DNA of 15,980 nucleotides from an uncultured Lachnoanaerobaculum sp. (GCA_916720285.1 CAKAQP010000031.1:1-15980); one strand, 5' to 3'; counted from the first letter of the stretch, positions 7,140-15,434 are shown. Notes: generated by a model not told the origin, from the sequence alone. A program made the numbers and translations.

Positions 7140-7889
7140 TTGGAAAAAGAAGAACTATTTCTAAGAAATAAATTTTTAGATTTAGCAAGAAACGCATATT
7201 TTAAGAACATTGTTACGTATTCCATGTTCTTGAATTTAAATGAGCAGACAATTTTTGAAACAATTCAGAAGGATCTCCCGAATATAAGATATGTTATGTT
7301 TGGTGGTTATTCTGAAGCGGAAAGAAAAATTGTCTGCTTTTATTGTGATAATATTCCAGAATTCGATATGCTGGAATATATTAAGATTTCTCCGGTTAAT
7401 AAAAAGTTTGCAGACGAACTTACTCATCGTGACTTTTTGGGTGCATTGATGAATTTAGGTATTGAAAGGCATATGGTGGGTGATATATGTATAGCGGATA
7501 ATACAGCTCATATCATTACGTTTAAGAGTATGTCGGAAACTATAATAAGCGAGCTTACTACAGTAAAACACACAAAAGTCGTATTGGAGAGAGAAAGTGC
7601 GGATGAATTGAAGGCTGTAAACAGAGTGGAATATAAAAAGATAAATGTTCCTTCTGAGAGACTGGATTCAATAATAGGTTCAATATACAATATTTCTCGA
7701 AGCAAAGTCAATTTGTATATTGACGCCGGTAAGGTGTTTATAAATTCAAGACAGTGTTTTTCACATTCATCAAAAATAAAATCAGGGGATATTATAACTG
7801 TACGAGGGCTTGGAAGAGCAAAATTTTTGGGTATAAGTGCTTTATCCAAAAAAGGCAGAATGTTTGCAGAAACGGAAATTTTTAAATAG
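7140..7889 (+). CDS. ylmH: YlmH family RNA-binding protein with S4 domain
   Basis: This 249-residue protein is the YlmH type: an N-terminal domain containing the MFGGYSEAER signature, and a C-terminal S4 RNA-binding domain at about residues 170-235 (SERLDSIIGSIYNISRSKV, then GKVFIN and GDIITVRGLGR). YlmH proteins bind RNA or the ribosome and have been linked to cell division in Gram-positive bacteria. The start is TTG at 7140, two bases after the sepF stop, with GAGG (7128-7131) inside the end of sepF as Shine-Dalgarno. That arrangement suggests translational coupling to sepF. Downstream, where divIVA usually lies, the next gene is aroB. Confidence 0.92.
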   Translation: MEKEELFLRNKFLDLARNAYFKNIVTYSMFLNLNEQTIFETIQKDLPNIRYVMFGGYSEAERKIVCFYCDNIPEFDMLEYIKISPVNKKFADELTHRDFLGALMNLGIERHMVGDICIADNTAHIITFKSMSETIISELTTVKHTKVVLERESADELKAVNRVEYKKINVPSERLDSIIGSIYNISRSKVNLYIDAGKVFINSRQCFSHSSKIKSGDIITVRGLGRAKFLGISALSKKGRMFAETEIFK

Positions 7890-7899
7890 GGATTAGCAA

Positions 7900-8988
7900 A
7901 TGTATTTAAATAGATTAGAAGTTAACTTTGAAAATAAGCCATGTTATGACATTGTTATTTATGATGACTTTTCTGACTTAAAAAATGAATTAAGTAAATT
8001 TGATATAGAAAACAGAAAAATTTGTATTGTCACAGACTCAAATGTGGCTGAAATATATCTTGATAAGGTAAAAGAAGAACTTGAAGGATTGAAAGTATTT
8101 ACGCATATATTTGAAGCGGGAGAACAAAATAAACATCTTGAAACTGTTTCAGGAATATATGATACTTTGATCTTTAATAAATTTGACAGAAAAGATATTT
8201 TACTGGCTCTTGGCGGAGGTGTGGTAGGTGATATCTGCGGATTTGCGGCAGCTACATATCTTAGAGGAATCGATTTTGTGCAAATTCCGACAACTTTGGT
8301 GTCACAGGTGGATTCAAGTATAGGCGGTAAAACCGGAGTTGATTTCAAGCATTTTAAAAACATGGTTGGAGCGTTTTATATGCCGAAACTTGTATATGTA
8401 AATATAAATACTTTAAATACTCTGCCTGAGGCGGAATTCTCATCGGGAATGGGAGAAGTTATAAAACATGGTTTGATATCTGACAAAGACTATTATTACA
8501 GTCTTTTTGAAAATCATAAAAAAATATTGTCAGGTGATATAAAAGCATTGGCCGATATGGTACTTACAAGCCAGAAGATTAAAAAAGAGGTCGTAGAAAA
8601 CGACCCTTATGAAAAAGGTCAAAGAGCTATATTAAACTTCGGACATACTTTGGGTCATGCTATTGAAAAAGAAAAGAACTTCAGCCTTTCACATGGGGCA
8701 TGTGTGGGACTTGGAATGCTTGCGGCATTTGATATCTGTATAAAAAGGAATAAACTCGGTGAAGATGACAGGAAGTTTCTTAATGATTTGATGGGAATTT
8801 ATTCTCTTGAAACCGGAACGGATATTGATGTTGAAAAAGTTTTTGAAGCTACATTTAATGATAAAAAGATGGAAGCGGGACAAATAAAGTTTGTTTTATT
8901 AAATAAAATAGGAGATGCGTATATAGACAGAAATGTTAAAAAAGAAGATATGGTGGAGGCGTTGAAGAGTATATGCAAAGAAATATAG
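7900..8988 (+). CDS. aroB: 3-dehydroquinate synthase
   Basis: This NAD- and divalent-metal-dependent cytoplasmic enzyme converts DAHP to 3-dehydroquinate, the second step of the shikimate pathway. It has 362 residues, a normal length. Signatures are the NAD-binding GGGVVGD (105-111), IPTTLVSQVDSSIGGKTG, GMGEVIKHG and NFGHTLGHAIE. The expected metal ligands are Glu186, His249 and His265, with the spacing seen in the E. coli enzyme. The usual HGE motif reads HGA (residue 267). The ATG at 7900 has AGGGA (7888-7892) upstream. The end overlaps lspA by 16 bases. It is the only amino-acid biosynthesis gene in the operon and occupies the place of divIVA between ylmH and lspA. No other aro gene is in the window. 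Confidence 0.95.
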   Translation: MYLNRLEVNFENKPCYDIVIYDDFSDLKNELSKFDIENRKICIVTDSNVAEIYLDKVKEELEGLKVFTHIFEAGEQNKHLETVSGIYDTLIFNKFDRKDILLALGGGVVGDICGFAAATYLRGIDFVQIPTTLVSQVDSSIGGKTGVDFKHFKNMVGAFYMPKLVYVNINTLNTLPEAEFSSGMGEVIKHGLISDKDYYYSLFENHKKILSGDIKALADMVLTSQKIKKEVVENDPYEKGQRAILNFGHTLGHAIEKEKNFSLSHGACVGLGMLAAFDICIKRNKLGEDDRKFLNDLMGIYSLETGTDIDVEKVFEATFNDKKMEAGQIKFVLLNKIGDAYIDRNVKKEDMVEALKSICKEI

Positions 8989-9473
8989 TTTATAAGTTTG
9001 CATCATTTTTTATTATGGTTGCAATATTGGTTGGAGTTGACCAGTGGAGTAAATACGAAGTTATGATGAAATTAAAAGATGCTCCTGCTTATCCTCTTAT
9101 AGATAATGTATTGTATTTCTGGTACTCGGAAAACTCAGGTGCGGCTTTCGGAATATTACAGGGAATGCATATTTTCTTTTATATAATTACCGTAGCGGTT
9201 TTACTGGGTATAATCTATTTGCTTTTTAAGTTGCCTTCAGATAAGCATTATTATCCTTTGCTGTTTTGCGGAGGCTTGATTTTTGCGGGTGCAATCGGTA
9301 ATTTTATTGACAGAATAATAAGAAGTTATGTGGTTGACTTTATTTATTTTAAACCTGTTAATTTTCCTATATTTAATTTTGCGGACATCTGCGTAACAGT
9401 GGGTACATTTGTACTTTTTCTTTGTCTGGTATTTGTATACAAAGAAAACGAATTGGAATTTTATAAAAAATAA
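8973..9473 (+). CDS. lspA: Lipoprotein signal peptidase (signal peptidase II)
   Basis: This polytopic membrane aspartyl protease cleaves the signal peptide of diacylated prolipoproteins before the lipid-modified Cys. It has 166 residues and four predicted membrane helices. Conserved blocks are VDQWSKY (22-28), NSGAAFG, IGNFIDR with catalytic Asp113, and FNFAD with catalytic Asp138. The ATG at 8973 lies inside the end of aroB; the nearest good Shine-Dalgarno, GGAGG at 8955-8959, is 13 bases away, so translation is probably coupled to aroB. Likely clients in this window are the two lipobox proteins starting at 11193 and 12321. Confidence 0.95.
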   Translation: MQRNIVYKFASFFIMVAILVGVDQWSKYEVMMKLKDAPAYPLIDNVLYFWYSENSGAAFGILQGMHIFFYIITVAVLLGIIYLLFKLPSDKHYYPLLFCGGLIFAGAIGNFIDRIIRSYVVDFIYFKPVNFPIFNFADICVTVGTFVLFLCLVFVYKENELEFYKK

Positions 9474-9490
9474 TTTTAGTTTGGAGATAA

Positions 9491-10405
9491 ATGGATAACT
9501 TTGAAATAAAAGTGGAAGAATCGGATATTGACAAAAGAATAGATGTATTTCTTGCGATGAATCTTGAGAGCTTTTCAAGATCGTATATTCAGGATTTAAT
9601 TAAGAAGGGTAAGGCCCTTGTAAACGGGAAAGATGTAAAGTCAAATTACAGGCTTAGAGACGGTGATATTGTAAATCTTGCTATACCTAAGCCTGAGCCG
9701 CTTGAAATTCTTCCTGAAAACATACCGCTTGATATAGTATATGAAGATGATGATGTAATACTTATAAACAAACCGAAGGGTATGGTGGTTCATCCGGCTG
9801 CAGGGCATTACAGTGGAACTTTGGTGAATGCACTTTTATATCATTGCAAGGATAATCTCTCCGGAATAAACGGAGTGCTGAGACCGGGAATAGTACATAG
9901 GATAGATATGGATACCACAGGTATAATAATTGCATGTAAAAATGACAATGCACATCAGCATATTGCAAAACAATTGGCCGAACACAGTATTACCAGAAAA
10001 TATGTTGCTATAGTTACCGGAAATATTAAAGATGATGAGGGGACGGTGGATGCTCCTATAGCCAGATCGAAAAATGACAGGAAGAAGATGGCTGTGGATA
10101 AAGACGGAAAGAGAGCGGTGACTCATTATAAAGTCCTTGAAAGGTTGAATAATTATACATATATTGAATGTGTACTTGAAACCGGAAGAACTCATCAGAT
10201 AAGAGTACATATGTCATATATACATCATCCTCTGCTTGGTGATGAAGTGTATTCGGGAAAGAAAGAAAATATTAAATCGGAGGGACAATGTCTCCATGCA
10301 AAGGTGCTTGGATTCATACATCCACGAACAAATGAATATATGGAATTTGAAGCACCTGTTCCGGATTATTTTAATGAAATATTAAGAAAATTTAGAAAGA
10401 ATTAA
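9491..10405 (+). CDS. rluD: RluD-type 23S rRNA pseudouridine synthase (RluA family)
   Basis: This enzyme isomerises specific uridines in large-subunit rRNA to pseudouridine. The 304-residue protein begins with an S4 RNA-binding domain (about residues 12-75, DKRIDVFLA then GKALVNG) and continues into the RluA catalytic domain. Visible motifs are INKPKGMVVHP, PGIVHRIDMDTTG with catalytic Asp139, RKYVAIV and GRTHQIRVHM. The catalytic block departs slightly from the common HRLDKDTSG. The ATG at 9491 follows GGAGA (9483-9487). It directly follows lspA, the standard Firmicute order, and is the last gene of the operon. RluD rather than another RluA paralogue is inferred from the S4 domain and from position. 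Confidence 0.92.
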   Translation: MDNFEIKVEESDIDKRIDVFLAMNLESFSRSYIQDLIKKGKALVNGKDVKSNYRLRDGDIVNLAIPKPEPLEILPENIPLDIVYEDDDVILINKPKGMVVHPAAGHYSGTLVNALLYHCKDNLSGINGVLRPGIVHRIDMDTTGIIIACKNDNAHQHIAKQLAEHSITRKYVAIVTGNIKDDEGTVDAPIARSKNDRKKMAVDKDGKRAVTHYKVLERLNNYTYIECVLETGRTHQIRVHMSYIHHPLLGDEVYSGKKENIKSEGQCLHAKVLGFIHPRTNEYMEFEAPVPDYFNEILRKFRKN

Positions 10406-10445
10406 ATATAAAACCGCATAAACATTAGCTAAAAAGTGACAACTG

Positions 10446-10476
10446 AAAGACAGATATATATACATTCTGCTTTTTT
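10446..10476 (+). terminator. Weak candidate terminator after rluD
   Basis: CAGA (10451-10454) can pair with TCTG (10466-10469), flanked by an AAAG/TTTT continuation across one mismatch, and is followed by a run of seven Ts (10471-10477). The stem is short and AT-rich. It may stop only part of the transcription from the division operon. Confidence 0.3.
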
Positions 10477-10487
10477 TGTTATATAAT
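10459..10487 (+). promoter_or_regulatory. Candidate promoter for the cytidylate-kinase-like gene
   Basis: TATACA (10459-10464) and a perfect TATAAT (10482-10487) are 17 bases apart. It lies in the 164-base gap after rluD. A second possibility is TTTACA (10509-10514) with a poor GAAAAT (10532-10537). Nothing else recognisable is in the gap. Confidence 0.4.
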
Positions 10488-10569
10488 AATACATATAAAT
10501 TATCTGTGTTTACATTTTCGGTATTATAAAAGAAAATGCAGACGGAAATTGATTATTTAGGAGGTAGGT

Positions 10570-11196
10570 ATGGACAATAGATTGGTTATTACCATAGGTA
10601 GACAGTGCGGAAGCGGTGGAAGAAGGATCGGTCAGATGCTGGCTGAACAATTGGGTATAAAATGCTATGATAAAGAAATACTCAACAGGGCTGCTAAGGA
10701 GAGCGGACTGGCTGCAGAGTTGTTTGAGACTCATGATGAGAAGCCGACAAGTTCATTTTTATACTCTCTTGTGATGGACACTTATTCTTTAGGATATACA
10801 TCTTCATCCTATATGGATATGCCTATAAATCATAAGATTTTTTTGGCACAGTTTGACACTATTAAAAAGCTTGCATCCGAGGAATCATGCATTATAGTCG
10901 GTAGATGTGCAGATTATGCTTTGGCTGACGACCCGAATGCGTTTTCGGTATTTATTACCGGAGATGACGAGGATAAAATTAAGAGAATTATGGAAACCAA
11001 TAATATTGAAGCCAATAAGGCAAAGGATATTATGGTAAAGACGGACAAGAAGAGGTCAAGCTATTATAACTACTACTCAAGTAAGAGATGGGCAGACTCA
11101 AGAAGTTACGATTTGACTGTAAACAGTTCAACACTTGGGCTTGAAGGCACTGTAGAACTTATTAAAACATTTGCAAAGATAAAAGGTTTATTATGA
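10570..11196 (+). CDS. Cytidylate kinase-like family protein
   Basis: This 208-residue cytoplasmic protein has a nucleoside-monophosphate-kinase-like fold. The N-terminus has a strand followed by a glycine-rich phosphate loop, GRQCGSGGRRIG (about residues 11-22), typical of the cytidylate-kinase-like group. A second conserved segment is IIVGRCADYAL (about 111-121), and a strand-helix IFITGDDEDKIKRI follows. The loop lacks the GKS/GKT of true Cmk, so whether CMP is the substrate cannot be said from sequence. The ATG at 10570 follows a strong AGGAGGT (10559-10565). The stop overlaps the start of the next gene in an ATGA, so the two are translated together. Confidence 0.85.
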   Translation: MDNRLVITIGRQCGSGGRRIGQMLAEQLGIKCYDKEILNRAAKESGLAAELFETHDEKPTSSFLYSLVMDTYSLGYTSSSYMDMPINHKIFLAQFDTIKKLASEESCIIVGRCADYALADDPNAFSVFITGDDEDKIKRIMETNNIEANKAKDIMVKTDKKRSSYYNYYSSKRWADSRSYDLTVNSSTLGLEGTVELIKTFAKIKGLL

Positions 11197-12293
11197 GATT
11201 AAAGTTTATTTGTCAGGCTATGCTTATAGCAGGAGTTTTGGCGGCATGTGGCGGTAATAATTCAAATACTGAGAATAAGGTTGAAACTTCATCCGCTGTA
11301 AGTATGGAAACCGGTGCAGACGGGAAGGTAGTGCAGACGGATGTTGTAAGAAAGGTATCTACAACAAAGAGTGACAAGGATTCAACAACTGCACAGAGTT
11401 CTAAAGAGCCTGAAAGCAGTACGGAAGTTACTTCAAAAGCTGTTGAAAATACCGGCATATCGGAGACTGCCGCTGTAGAAGAGACTACTACAGTCAAGGA
11501 AACCGGGGCTGAAACCAAAGCACAAAAATCCGAGGTAAAAGAAGCGGGAGAAATAGGACTTGATCCAAGTTGGCAGTATGCGTCATTTTCAAAGATAAAT
11601 TCAGGTAAAAGCGTACTCTATAAGCCCGGTGAGAACGGTAACGGTATAACAATAGCCGTAAATGCCGGACATGGTACAAAGGGAGGCTCTTCACAAAAAA
11701 CACAATGCCATCCTGACGGAACTCCGAAGGTTACAAGCGGCACTACAAAAGCGGGAGCTACCACAGCTATTGCCGTTTCCGAGGGTATGACATTCGCAGA
11801 CGGTACACCTGAAAGTACCGTAACATTTGAAATGGCAAAGATACTGAAAGACGAGCTTTTATCCAGAGGGTATAATGTGCTGATGATTCGTGACGGCAGT
11901 GATGTTCAGCTTGACAATATTGCAAGAACGGTAATAGCAAATAATGTTGCTTCTGCGCATATAGCGCTGCATTGGGATTCCACAACTGCAGATAAGGGAG
12001 CATTTTATATGGGAGTTCCTGAAGTGGACTCATACAGAAGTATGGAACCTGTAGCTTCAAACTGGAAAAAACATGAAGCCCTCGGCAAGTCTTTAATAAA
12101 CGGATTGTCTTCAAACGGAACAAAGATTTTCAGTAAGGGAAGAATGGAGATGGATCTTACACAGACATCTTATTCAACTATTCCGTCGATTGATATTGAA
12201 TTGGGAGATAAGACATCAGATCACGGAAAAGGCGAACTGAAAAAACTGTCAAAGGGAATTGCTGACGGTATTGACAGTTACTTCGGAAAATAA
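11193..12293 (+). CDS. Lipoprotein N-acetylmuramoyl-L-alanine amidase (Amidase_3-like)
   Basis: This secreted, lipid-anchored protein of 366 residues has a signal peptide ending in LAAC with lipidation Cys19. A Ser/Thr/Glu/Lys-rich linker of about 100 residues would span the wall. The C-terminal domain looks like a zinc amidase that cleaves the bond between muramic acid and L-Ala. Predicted residues are His160 in the NAGHG strand, Glu207, His260 in ALHWD and catalytic Glu336 in DIELG. The stretch between His160 and Glu207 is about 47 residues, much longer than usual in Amidase_3, and contains a Gly/Thr-rich insertion with a Cys. The ATG overlaps the preceding stop (ATGA), with AAAAGG just upstream. 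Assignment to Amidase_3 is by motif; activity is inferred. Confidence 0.8.
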   Translation: MRLKFICQAMLIAGVLAACGGNNSNTENKVETSSAVSMETGADGKVVQTDVVRKVSTTKSDKDSTTAQSSKEPESSTEVTSKAVENTGISETAAVEETTTVKETGAETKAQKSEVKEAGEIGLDPSWQYASFSKINSGKSVLYKPGENGNGITIAVNAGHGTKGGSSQKTQCHPDGTPKVTSGTTKAGATTAIAVSEGMTFADGTPESTVTFEMAKILKDELLSRGYNVLMIRDGSDVQLDNIARTVIANNVASAHIALHWDSTTADKGAFYMGVPEVDSYRSMEPVASNWKKHEALGKSLINGLSSNGTKIFSKGRMEMDLTQTSYSTIPSIDIELGDKTSDHGKGELKKLSKGIADGIDSYFGK

Positions 12294-12320
12294 AATATAA
12301 GTGAAAGTTTAGGGAGTATT

Positions 12321-14384
12321 ATGAAAAACAAATTAAAATATCTTATATGTATATTGGCGTTTTTGCTTCTTACAGCATGTGGCGGTGTTGTTAAAACAGA
12401 TATGAATTTTGATGATTCCTTTGCAGGAAGCAGAGTTATGACATATACAATATCAAATTCTGACTATACATCATATGTTCAAAAGGATTTTGCAACAGTA
12501 GCGGAAACATTGAAGGCGCTTTGTCCTGAAGATATTGAAATCACTTCAGTTACACAGGATGATACAAATATTGTTGCCGTATTTACTATAAATTTCTCAT
12601 CAAAAGATGACTACGAGAAAAAGGTCGGAAATATATTAAAAGCTGTCGGAAGCGACATAGAACCGAAGGTTACACTTTTAAGATCAAATACCGCATTTGC
12701 AAAGGGAGTTGCATTTCAGGAAAATTTCGGCACTGAGGACCTTCTTAAATGGATGAGAGACGGAATAGTAAATAATGATTATATAACATCTTCTTATGAG
12801 GTTTATATATTTTCTACAAGTCAGGTGAGTCTTAATATAGCAGGTGAGGAATATGAAAAAGATGCCAATATGAGCATAATAGATGTAAATACTACAAAGT
12901 ATTTGCCTATTAACGGTGTCGAGTTCAATACCGTAATAAATAAAGACGGAAGTATTGACAGAAGTATTGCTATAGATATTCCCAATACCAGCTATGACCA
13001 GGCCAAAGATGATATAGATAAATTTATGGCTGAAAGATCGGGTGAAGTCGGAACAGGAACCTGGTCGGAAGCGAATAATTCACATATTTTCACTGTCGAA
13101 GGTAAGGCTTTAAGTGCAGACGACTGTAAAAAAATGACTGAAAAGTTTACCGGAAAAAGTCTTGACGCTAAGAAAGGTTCAGATGCAAAGGATAATCAAG
13201 TCTCAGAGGAGACTCAGGTGGAATCTGAGAGCGAAAAAAGTACCGAGGAGAGCACTGAAGTCGCATCTGATTCATTGAATGATGTAGATAAAAGACATTT
13301 ATTTTCTAAAAATTATGCTCTTAATGAGTATATAAATTTGGAAGACTATATCAGCAATTACAATAATGCCGTCAGCTTTGATTATTATGTAAATCCGGAG
13401 AATAACTATGAAGGAACTATAACAGACGGTACAGGATATTCATCTACGGTTTCACGTTTTGCAATGAGCGGCGACTCAAAGACTTTGCTTTACAGCGGTT
13501 ACAGTTCAACTTTTGATATAAAGCTGGATGTGAATATTTTGCCGAATGTAAGTAAATATAAGCATATCGTTGAGATTACTCCGACAGGTAAGATAAAAAG
13601 AAATATTACTGTAGTTTTCAGCGAGTCTTTCAATGATGATGATGCAAAGTCTCTTGAGGAAAAACTGAAGAGTGTTCTTTCTCAAAGCAAGATAAAGCTT
13701 GATAAAGTATCTTTAAACGGTAAGGATCTTGAAGTTAAGATATCTTCTTCGGGTACTATTGAAGAAGATGTCAAGATGTGGGAAGAAACTACAGGATACA
13801 GCGGATCGATAAGCAGTCTGGACATCGATAAGAAGTGGCTTTTTGTAACAAAGCAGAGAATTTCATTTATGGATGACTTTAATCCTGAGATTTTCACATC
13901 CGGAAATGTTGATTCATATGAATACATAGTTAAAAATGCCGGTAAGCCTGTAGATAAGGATTTATACTTAGCAGGAAGTTTTGAAAACGCAGAAGCCAAG
14001 TTTAAGGGCAATGACTTTATTGTAAAGGGTGAGAATGTTATGATGTCAAATTATACTACTCCATTCTTTGTGAGCGTTCGTACAAACTTTACTATATATA
14101 TTATCTTTGCGGCTGTTGCATTTATATTTATTTTGATAATAGCCGTTCTCCTTCTGATTTTATTTAAAAAATCAAAGAAGAATAAGAATGATGTACAGGT
14201 TGCAGATATATCGGTTGCAGAAGCACCGGTTAATACAACAAGCAATACGGTAAGTATTAAAAAGGATGAGCCTAAGTTAAATGATGAGGCTAAGCAAAAT
14301 GATAAGGTATTTTGTTCCAACTGCGGTCAAGAAAACAATGCAGGTGATAAGTTCTGTTCGTCTTGTGGAAAAGAAATTTTATAA
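12321..14384 (+). CDS. Large lipoprotein with repeated extracellular modules, membrane helix and C-terminal zinc ribbon
   Basis: This 687-residue protein is of no characterised function that I recognise. It has a lipobox TACG with Cys20, then an extracellular region with three segments of similar strand/helix pattern (about 25-110, 198-280 and 411-490), resembling LppM/DUF3153-type lipoprotein modules. A Ser/Glu-rich spacer (about 294-320) separates the second and third. A transmembrane helix at about 591-614 is followed by a Lys-rich cytoplasmic stretch and a zinc ribbon (Cys665, Cys668, Cys679, Cys682) at the extreme C-terminus. The expected topology is lipid-anchored outside with the ribbon in the cytoplasm. 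The ATG at 12321 follows AGGGAG (12310-12315). The next gene, 14 bases on, also ends in a zinc ribbon. Confidence 0.8.
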   Translation: MKNKLKYLICILAFLLLTACGGVVKTDMNFDDSFAGSRVMTYTISNSDYTSYVQKDFATVAETLKALCPEDIEITSVTQDDTNIVAVFTINFSSKDDYEKKVGNILKAVGSDIEPKVTLLRSNTAFAKGVAFQENFGTEDLLKWMRDGIVNNDYITSSYEVYIFSTSQVSLNIAGEEYEKDANMSIIDVNTTKYLPINGVEFNTVINKDGSIDRSIAIDIPNTSYDQAKDDIDKFMAERSGEVGTGTWSEANNSHIFTVEGKALSADDCKKMTEKFTGKSLDAKKGSDAKDNQVSEETQVESESEKSTEESTEVASDSLNDVDKRHLFSKNYALNEYINLEDYISNYNNAVSFDYYVNPENNYEGTITDGTGYSSTVSRFAMSGDSKTLLYSGYSSTFDIKLDVNILPNVSKYKHIVEITPTGKIKRNITVVFSESFNDDDAKSLEEKLKSVLSQSKIKLDKVSLNGKDLEVKISSSGTIEEDVKMWEETTGYSGSISSLDIDKKWLFVTKQRISFMDDFNPEIFTSGNVDSYEYIVKNAGKPVDKDLYLAGSFENAEAKFKGNDFIVKGENVMMSNYTTPFFVSVRTNFTIYIIFAAVAFIFILIIAVLLLILFKKSKKNKNDVQVADISVAEAPVNTTSNTVSIKKDEPKLNDEAKQNDKVFCSNCGQENNAGDKFCSSCGKEIL

Positions 14385-14398
14385 AGGTGGTAGATTGA

Positions 14399-15340
14399 AT
14401 GTTTAAAGGTATAAAAAGAACAAAAAACAATGATTTGGTTATCAATAATAAAGGGCTCAGTGTTTTAAATATATTGTTTATTTTATCGGCCTTGATTACA
14501 CTGTTTTTCTTTATCCCGGTATTGAAAGTGGATTTCAGTTACGGATTTTTGGGAGATGACTTAAAAAAGAGTTTTTCTTTATTCAGCATGGCAACCTTGA
14601 AGACTGATGAGCTTGGTCTTAGCGGATTGGCTGCTGTAAAGGGATATACATTATTATTTATAATTTATCCTATAGTAAATATTGTTATGTGGCTGCTGAA
14701 TAAAAAAGCTACAGGTAAGGTCAGCTATATATTTGTACATGTTGTTTATTTGCTCAATATATCTTTAGGATTTACAGAGTTTATAATAATGAATGCTTTA
14801 TCAGGTTTACATGCGGATGAAATGAAGGGCACATTCTTTGTATGGATATTCCTGTTGATATTACTTGTAAATCTTATATTATCTGTATACGGTATATTAA
14901 AAACCGGTAGAACTGAAGTTGATGAGAATGCGGCCGCTTTGGATATGAATGTGGACTATGCAAAGGGAATACTCAACAAAGCCGGAAATGTAGCTACAAA
15001 TGTGGCAAGTAATGTATCGGCAGCCGCTTCAAAGGCTGCGGCATCAAAGCCTTTGAAAGAGCAAAAGGATGAAGTTAAATTAAATACGGTTGTATGTGAC
15101 AGTTGCGGCAATGAATGTCCTGAAACTTCAAGTTTTTGCACTAAATGCGGGCACAGCCTTGAAGAAGCAAAAAAGGCTAAAGAAGCAACACCTTCCTACG
15201 CAGATGAGGCTGCAAAATTTGCAAGAGAGATGGCATCAAATGAGAGTGATGCTACAGAAACTGCAGCCGAAGAAGTTTCCTCTAAGGTGGAAAACAATGC
15301 GGATGATACGACTTCAAACGGGGTATCACTTTCTAAATAA
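14399..15340 (+). CDS. Four-helix membrane protein with cytoplasmic zinc ribbon
   Basis: This 313-residue protein is of unknown function. Four hydrophobic helices lie at about residues 22-43, 80-100, 108-132 and 145-167. An Ala-rich, amphipathic-looking stretch (about 195-222) follows, then a zinc ribbon with Cys233, Cys236, Cys247 and Cys250 (a further Cys at 240) and an acidic Ala/Glu/Ser-rich tail. With an even number of helices both ends should be cytoplasmic, so the ribbon is inside, as in the preceding lipoprotein. The ATG at 14399 follows AAGGTGG (14384-14390), which overlaps the previous stop region. It is the last gene before a strong terminator. The ribbon similarity and tight spacing suggest the two proteins work together. 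Confidence 0.8.
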   Translation: MFKGIKRTKNNDLVINNKGLSVLNILFILSALITLFFFIPVLKVDFSYGFLGDDLKKSFSLFSMATLKTDELGLSGLAAVKGYTLLFIIYPIVNIVMWLLNKKATGKVSYIFVHVVYLLNISLGFTEFIIMNALSGLHADEMKGTFFVWIFLLILLVNLILSVYGILKTGRTEVDENAAALDMNVDYAKGILNKAGNVATNVASNVSAAASKAAASKPLKEQKDEVKLNTVVCDSCGNECPETSSFCTKCGHSLEEAKKAKEATPSYADEAAKFAREMASNESDATETAAEEVSSKVENNADDTTSNGVSLSK

Positions 15341-15368
15341 AATATTAAGAGATAGCGTTTAATACTTT

Positions 15369-15394
15369 AAGGTGGGCTTTTGCCCACCTTTTTT
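15369..15394 (+). terminator. Strong intrinsic terminator
   Basis: GGTGGGC (15371-15377) and GCCCACC (15382-15388) form a perfect GC-rich 7-bp stem with a TTTT loop, extended by AA/TT and followed by a T-run (15389-15394). It ends the unit that contains the zinc-ribbon genes. Confidence 0.95.
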
Positions 15395-15434
15395 ATAGAA
15401 ATATCACTTATTATTCTATTTTTCTTAGTGTATA

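Noticed and set aside
8589..8605. Perfect 6-bp inverted repeat GGTCGT/ACGACC with a 5-base loop
   Set aside because: It lies inside aroB in a conserved coding stretch and has no T-tract; most likely chance.
11213..12123. Antisense open frames opposite the amidase gene
   Set aside because: They mirror the biased Ser/Thr/Glu codons of the linker and catalytic domain, have no motifs or ribosome sites, and oppose a clear gene.
15090..15362. A 90-codon + strand open frame overlapping the end of the four-helix zinc-ribbon gene
   Set aside because: It is a shadow of the real gene in another frame, with no ribosome site and a low-quality Lys/Gln/Leu composition, and it runs towards the terminator.
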